A DNA stretch of 8,789 bases from an uncultured Xanthobacteraceae bacterium. GTDB lineage: Bacteria > Pseudomonadota > Alphaproteobacteria > Rhizobiales > Xanthobacteraceae. Under the pieces are notes generated by a model that saw only the letters and a program-made list of their open reading frames with translations, was not told the origin of the DNA and did not search any database. The stretch covers positions 1 to 8,789 of the forward strand of contig CATPBC010000112.1 of assembly GCA_955652195.1 (NCBI GenBank). Reading direction: 5' to 3'. The translations under genes and the position numbers were made by a program. Within the stretch, counting starts at the first letter, position 1; each line of letters starts with the position of its first letter. Shown here in pieces: positions 5,926 through 8,789 of the stretch.

Positions 5926-6561
5926 TTAAGCGTGCCCGGCTTCGCTCGACAGCATGCCGAGATCGATCCCGAGTTTTCTCAAAGCTTTGTCGTATTTGCG
6001 ACCGGTATCCGATCCAAAAATAAGCTCGGGATCGGCCGCGCAGTGCAGCCAGCCGTTGCCCTGGATTTCGGTCTCAAGCTGGCCGGGCGCCCAGCCGGCA
6101 TAGCCGAGCGCAAGAATTGCGCTCGCCGGCCCGTCGCCACGCGCGATCGCCTTAAGAATATCGATGGTCGCAGTGAGACAAATGCCGTCATCGATCGGCA
6201 GCGTCGAATTTTCAATGAAGAAATCGGCCGAATGTAGAACAAAGCCGCGCTCGGTTTCGACCGGTCCACCGCGCATCACTTTGACACCACCGGCGCTCGT
6301 CGGCAGCCTAATGACATCGGCCGCCGGAATAACATTCAGCTTCACCAGAAGGTCGGAGAAATTAATATTCGCCGCTGGGTGATTGACGACAATGCCCATC
6401 GCGCCTTCGGACGAATGCGCGCAAACGTAGATGAGCGAACGGGAAAAACGATCATCCATCATCGCCGGCATGGCGATAAGCATTTGGCCGTCGAGATAAC
6501 CTCGGCGTCTGCTCTTGGCCGATGTACCGCTCTTGCCCGATGTACCGCGCGGCGTCTTCAT
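5926..6561 (-). CDS. YqgE/AlgH family protein
   Basis: This encodes a 211-residue cytoplasmic protein of the YqgE/AlgH family (DUF179). AlgH was linked genetically to alginate control in Pseudomonas, but the biochemical role of the family is unsettled. Visible conserved blocks are YLDGQ-x-LIAMP near residue 22, [20 protein letters not shown] (~41-60), and MRGGPVE-x-x-[16 protein letters not shown](I/L)-x-x-N-x-W and an acidic PELIF stretch come near the C-terminus. The first 20 or so residues are basic and low in complexity. They contain the repeated hexapeptides [12 protein letters not shown], encoded by an 18-bp tandem duplication, and are not part of the conserved fold. No clear Shine-Dalgarno precedes ATG 6561, so the true start might be internal, although the only nearby alternative, M27, would cut into the conserved block. 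The gene is divergent from the DsbD-like gene and convergent with the EAL gene. Confidence 0.92.
   Translation of the reverse strand: MKTPRGTSGKSGTSAKSRRRGYLDGQMLIAMPAMMDDRFSRSLIYVCAHSSEGAMGIVVNHPAANINFSDLLVKLNVIPAADVIRLPTSAGGVKVMRGGPVETERGFVLHSADFFIENSTLPIDDGICLTATIDILKAIARGDGPASAILALGYAGWAPGQLETEIQGNGWLHCAADPELIFGSDTGRKYDKALRKLGIDLGMLSSEAGHA
6512..6547. repeat. 18-bp tandem duplication in the yqgE 5' end
   Basis: CTCTTGGCCGATGTACCG (6512-6529) is followed directly by the same 18 bases with one change (6530-6547). Because 18 is a multiple of three, it adds six codons without shifting frame. Confidence 0.9.
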
Positions 6562-6725
6562 AATGGAAGGTTAGCCCATCGATCCGCAATTGCAAACGAA
6601 TGGCGGCGCAAAAAGTTCACCATATTCCCGCTCGCCATAATTTAAGTTCATTCAAGTTCCTCGCGAATGTCGGCGAGAAAAAGCGCCTTCCCGGCAGCGC
6701 ATCGGCGCGCAACAGCAATGCGGCA

Positions 6726-6752
6726 GCCTGCACCGGTCGCCTGCACCGGTCG
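6726..6752. repeat. 13-bp tandem direct repeat in the yqgE/DsbD-like gap
   Basis: GCCTGCACCGGTC (6726-6738) is repeated exactly at 6739-6751, and the next base continues the pattern. Each unit holds the palindrome ACCGGT. It lies about 60-90 bases before the first possible start of the DsbD-like gene and could be a paired operator or a slippage product. I see no convincing promoter in the rest of this 252-base gap. Confidence 0.6.
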
Positions 6753-6813
6753 CGCTACATCGGTCACGATCATGTCAGTGGCGCTTGTACATACTTCGCC
6801 GTAGAGAACGGCA

Positions 6814-7842
6814 ATGAAATCGGGCTGCAAATTACCGCTGGCGCCCCGGGGCATGCGCGCACCCATCGCGTGCTCGATGCTGCGGCTTATCGCTCCTCTT
6901 ACGCTCCCTGTTCTGATTTGGCTGCCCGGCATTACAACTGCGCCGGCCCAGGATGCTTCAAATTGGGACACGCAGGCTCATACCGCGTCGCGGCTGATCG
7001 CCGGCGCCGCGAGCAAAAACCACGAAAGCAAAAATCACGACAGCAATGCTCCTGACGGCAAAAATCGCGACGGGGCTTTTTTGCGCGCCGGAATCGAGAT
7101 CAGGCTCGAGCCAGGATGGCAAACATATTGGCGCGATCCGGGCGATTCTGGGGCACCGCCAAAATTCGATTTTTCTGCTTCTGAGAACGTGAAATCGGTG
7201 AGCGTGCTGTGGCCCGCTCCACAGCGGTTTCCCGACGGCGCTGGCGGCAATTCGATCGGCTACGTCAATCACGTCATCCTGCCGCTGCATGTCGTGCCGA
7301 CGGACGATACCAAACAGACGGCGCTGCGGCTCAAGCTCGACTACGACATCTGCTCCAATATCTGCATACCGGTCGAGGCCAATCTTGCGCTTCGGCTCAG
7401 CGGCGACGGCGCCGAAGACACAGCGATCGAGCGAGCCGAGATTCGGGTGCCGCGCCATGTTGCACTCGGCCAGGAGCACCGTGCCGAACTGAGCCAATTG
7501 GGCCAGGCACGCGCACAAGGGACACAAGGTATCGGCGGCGAAAGCGCTAAAAGCGATGCACTCGCGATCCTTGCCGTGCATCGGCAGCCGGGCGGTGCGC
7601 ACGACCGCGTTCTTGTCGAGCTCGCCGCGCCCGCGGCCGCGCCGGTCGATCTTTTCGTCGAAGGGCCGACGCCCGATTGGTCGCTGCCGCTGCCGCAACA
7701 AACGGCTGCCGATGGGGCGATCCGCCAGTTCGCATTCGATCTCGATGGCCTGCCGCCCGGAGCCAAGCCCGATGGCGCGGCGCTGACGTTTACCGCCGTG
7801 TCCGGCGAGGAGGCCATCGAAGTGACCGCCCATCTCGACTAA
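6814..7842 (+). CDS. Exported DsbD N-terminal-domain-like protein
   Basis: This encodes a periplasmic protein of up to 342 residues resembling the N-terminal (alpha) thiol-relay domain of the protein-disulfide reductase DsbD/ScsB family. The transmembrane and C-terminal thioredoxin domains of full DsbD are absent. The family-like blocks are LEPGWQTYWRDPGDSG-x-PP (~98-116), VLWPAPQRFPDGAGG (~131-145), and YDICSNICIPVEA (~177-189). The last carries the redox cysteine pair C180/C184. A signal peptide is clear, with a hydrophobic run ending TTAPAQ-DA near residue 46. The start is unsure: ATG 6814, 6853 and 6877 are all in frame, none has a strong ribosome site, and 6877 gives the most compact signal peptide. 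Residues 67-86 are a low-complexity insert of pentapeptide repeats. The stop is 7 bases before the bulged-hairpin element, and a peroxiredoxin gene follows on the same strand. The partner thiol donor is not encoded here. Confidence 0.85.
   Translation: MKSGCKLPLAPRGMRAPIACSMLRLIAPLTLPVLIWLPGITTAPAQDASNWDTQAHTASRLIAGAASKNHESKNHDSNAPDGKNRDGAFLRAGIEIRLEPGWQTYWRDPGDSGAPPKFDFSASENVKSVSVLWPAPQRFPDGAGGNSIGYVNHVILPLHVVPTDDTKQTALRLKLDYDICSNICIPVEANLALRLSGDGAEDTAIERAEIRVPRHVALGQEHRAELSQLGQARAQGTQGIGGESAKSDALAILAVHRQPGGAHDRVLVELAAPAAAPVDLFVEGPTPDWSLPLPQQTAADGAIRQFAFDLDGLPPGAKPDGAALTFTAVSGEEAIEVTAHLD
7012..7071. repeat. Four imperfect 15-bp tandem repeats in the DsbD-like gene
   Basis: Units start at 7012, 7027, 7042 and 7057 and encode SKNHE, SKNHD, SNAPD and GKNRD. 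Units 1 and 2 differ at 2 of 15 bases, as do units 2 and 4. Unit 3 is more diverged. The tract keeps the frame and sits between the signal peptide region and the first conserved block. Confidence 0.75.
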
Positions 7843-7848
7843 TTCGCG

Positions 7849-8013
7849 CCAGTGTCCCGATTCCGAAGTTCGCACGCTTTATCGGCACGCTCTCATGCGA
7901 ACTTCGGAATCAAAGAGGACACTGGCAAATATCAAGTTCTAGTGCGGTTTTTGGATTTGAAGTTCCTATGAGAGCTGCCGACCGATTATGGAACTTCAAA
8001 TCCACCGCACTAG
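7849..8013. repeat. Dispersed bulged-hairpin repeat, copy 2 (complete)
   Basis: Two long hairpins lie head to tail. Hairpin A pairs CCAGTGTCC (7849-7857) with 7917-7925 and GATTCCGAAGTTCGCA (7859-7874) with 7896-7911. It has C opposite AAAGA as an internal loop and a 21-nt apical loop. Hairpin B pairs CTAGTGCGGT (7939-7948) with 8004-8013 and GGATTTGAAGTTCC (7953-7966) with 7990-8003. It has TTTT unpaired in the 5' arm and a 23-nt loop. The bulges lie on the arms facing each other, so the element has mirror-like symmetry. It matches copy 1 at the window start. It may also end transcription of the DsbD-like gene or shape the peroxiredoxin leader. Confidence 0.9.
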
Positions 8014-8076
8014 ACGCTAGTTTATGCCCGCCGCGACAGCGGACGAGATTTATTGCGAAAACGAGAGGACAGGATC

Positions 8077-8559
8077 ATGGCGATTAAGGTTGGCGACCGC
8101 GTACCCAGCGGCACTTTTATGGTGATGACAGGCGACGGGCCGAAGCCAATGACAAGCGACGAATTGTTCAAGGGCAAGAAAGTGGTGCTGTTCGCAGTGC
8201 CGGGCGCCTTCACGCCGACCTGTCACCGCAATCATCTGCCCGGCTTTGTGAAGAACGCGGCGGCGATCAAGGCCAAAGGCGTCGACACGATTGCCGTGAC
8301 CGGCGTCAACGATGTGTTCGTCATGGATGCCTGGAAGAAGGCGTCAGGTGGCGATGCGATCGAGTTTCTTGCTGACGGCAGCGGCAATTGGGCCAAGGCG
8401 ACCGGGCTGACCGCTGATCTGAGCGAGCGCGGCCTCGGCATACGCTCGCAGCGCTACGCCATGGTGGTCGACGACGGCGTGGAGAAGACGCTCAATATCG
8501 AAGACGCGCCGGGCAAGGCGGATATATCGGGCGCCGACAATCTGATGAAGTCGCTGTAA
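8077..8559 (+). CDS. Prx5-type peroxiredoxin (AhpE/PrxII-like), one cysteine
   Basis: This encodes a 160-residue thiol peroxidase of the Prx5 subfamily that reduces hydrogen peroxide and organic hydroperoxides in the cytoplasm. The active-site motif is PGAFTPTCH, with the peroxidatic cysteine at about residue 48, followed by HLPGF. The conserved downstream V-x-DVFVM-x-AW, LADG-x-G-x-(W/F)-x-KA-x-GL and the arginine in RSQRYAM are all present. There is no second cysteine, so no internal disulfide can form. Reduction must come from glutaredoxin, glutathione or a thioredoxin, as known for single-domain Prx5 relatives. ATG 8077 is chosen because GAGG (8065-8068) lies eight bases upstream and the product starts exactly like family members (MAIKVGDRVPSGT). 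An in-frame TTG at 8053 is not needed. The gene follows the DsbD-like gene on the same strand after 234 bases containing the repeat element, so an independent promoter is likely but was not found. Confidence 0.95.
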   Translation: MAIKVGDRVPSGTFMVMTGDGPKPMTSDELFKGKKVVLFAVPGAFTPTCHRNHLPGFVKNAAAIKAKGVDTIAVTGVNDVFVMDAWKKASGGDAIEFLADGSGNWAKATGLTADLSERGLGIRSQRYAMVVDDGVEKTLNIEDAPGKADISGADNLMKSL

Positions 8560-8567
8560 CCATTCTA

Positions 8568-8590
8568 ACCTCCCCCTAAAAGGGGGAGGT
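8568..8590. repeat. Perfect G/C-rich hairpin after the peroxiredoxin gene
   Basis: ACCTCCCCCT (8568-8577) and AGGGGGAGGT (8581-8590) pair perfectly around AAA, nine bases after the peroxiredoxin stop codon. There is no T-tract on either strand. Similar CCTCCCCC-GGGGGAGG hairpins followed by GGCGAGC are, as far as I recall, widely dispersed in alphaproteobacterial intergenic DNA. It may still act as a 3' end stabiliser. Confidence 0.7.
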
Positions 8591-8644
8591 GGCGAGCCAA
8601 CGGGTCCGGCCCGAAGTGGCAGGCCCGATGACAAGCTCCGCGGC

Positions 8645-8718
8645 CCTCGAAGGATGGCTGGCCGGTATGTGGGCCGTCGCCCTTCGAGGCTCGCTACGCT
8701 CGCACCTCAGGGTGACGG
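8645..8718. repeat. Palindromic intergenic repeat sequence
   Basis: CCTCGAAGG (8645-8653) is the exact inverse of CCTTCGAGG (8681-8689). The latter is also part of a second hairpin, in which 8674-8689 pairs with 8705-8718 with a two-base bulge (TC) and one G·T wobble. These overlapping options look like a fragment of a dispersed repeat. The remainder of 8560-8789 shows no gene. Confidence 0.55.
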
Positions 8719-8789
8719 AACAAATGGCTCGCAACTCGCCACCCTCGACGAGGAGAGAGGGGTATCCCGGTCATCCCGGAAGCGGACTA

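Noticed and set aside
6600..7055. Plus-strand open frame overlapping the DsbD-like start
   Set aside because: Overlaps the real gene in another frame and ends in the low-complexity repeat tract.
6958..7875. Minus-strand open frame of 305 codons over the DsbD-like gene
   Set aside because: The plus strand has a signal peptide, family motifs and the cysteine pair; the antisense product has no such features.
1..8013. Composite transposon or genomic island bounded by the two repeat copies
   Set aside because: The genes inside are core chromosomal genes (rpmE, rcdA, yqgE), there is no transposase, and the flanks show no target duplication.
8568..8590. Intrinsic terminator for the peroxiredoxin gene
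   Set aside because: The hairpin is perfect but neither side has a T-tract; it resembles a common dispersed intergenic palindrome, so it is listed as a repeat.

Overview
The window looks like chromosomal DNA of a GC-rich alphaproteobacterium of the order Hyphomicrobiales, probably close to Bradyrhizobium, Rhodopseudomonas or Pseudolabrys. The grounds are protein resemblance recalled by eye: an RcdA/DUF1465 protein, a DUF1192 protein, a cysteine-free L31 and YqgE/AlgH are all typical of that group. The GC-rich codon use and the bulged palindromic intergenic repeats fit it too. No transposase, integrase, phage gene, CRISPR array, tRNA or rRNA is visible.

Layout. At 1-121 lies the right part of a dispersed repeat made of bulged hairpins. 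A complete second copy, in the same orientation, lies about 7.9 kb away at 7849-8013. The rpmE gene (ribosomal protein L31, +) follows with a recognisable sigma-70 promoter and converges on an RcdA-like gene (-). The 332 bases between the RcdA-like gene and the DUF1192 gene (-) hold no protein gene. They do hold what looks like a complete small-RNA gene on the minus strand: a TTGTAA-18-TATGAT promoter, about 130 nt with two hairpins and C/U-rich loops, and a strong intrinsic terminator. A perfect TTAA-N7-TTAA box, the CtrA consensus, lies over its predicted start. DUF1192 is divergent from a PIG3-type NAD(P)H:quinone oxidoreductase (+).

From 2908 to 5859 runs a large membrane c-di-GMP protein: signal peptide, periplasmic domain, seven membrane segments, PAS, degenerate GGDEF (AGDQF) and intact EAL. 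It converges on yqgE/algH (-) across a long AT-rich inverted repeat built of heptamers. Divergent from yqgE is an exported stand-alone DsbD N-terminal-like protein (+). A Prx5-type one-Cys peroxiredoxin (+) follows after the second bulged-hairpin element. The last 230 bases hold palindromic intergenic repeat sequence and no gene.

The protein genes are ordinary chromosomal housekeeping and signalling genes. The best candidates for something undescribed are in the DNA between them: the sRNA with its CtrA box beside rcdA, and the two-hairpin repeat family, which shows a compensatory base-pair change between copies. Several genes also carry short in-frame tandem duplications (18 bp in yqgE, 15 bp units in the DsbD-like gene, heptamers at the 3' end of the EAL gene).
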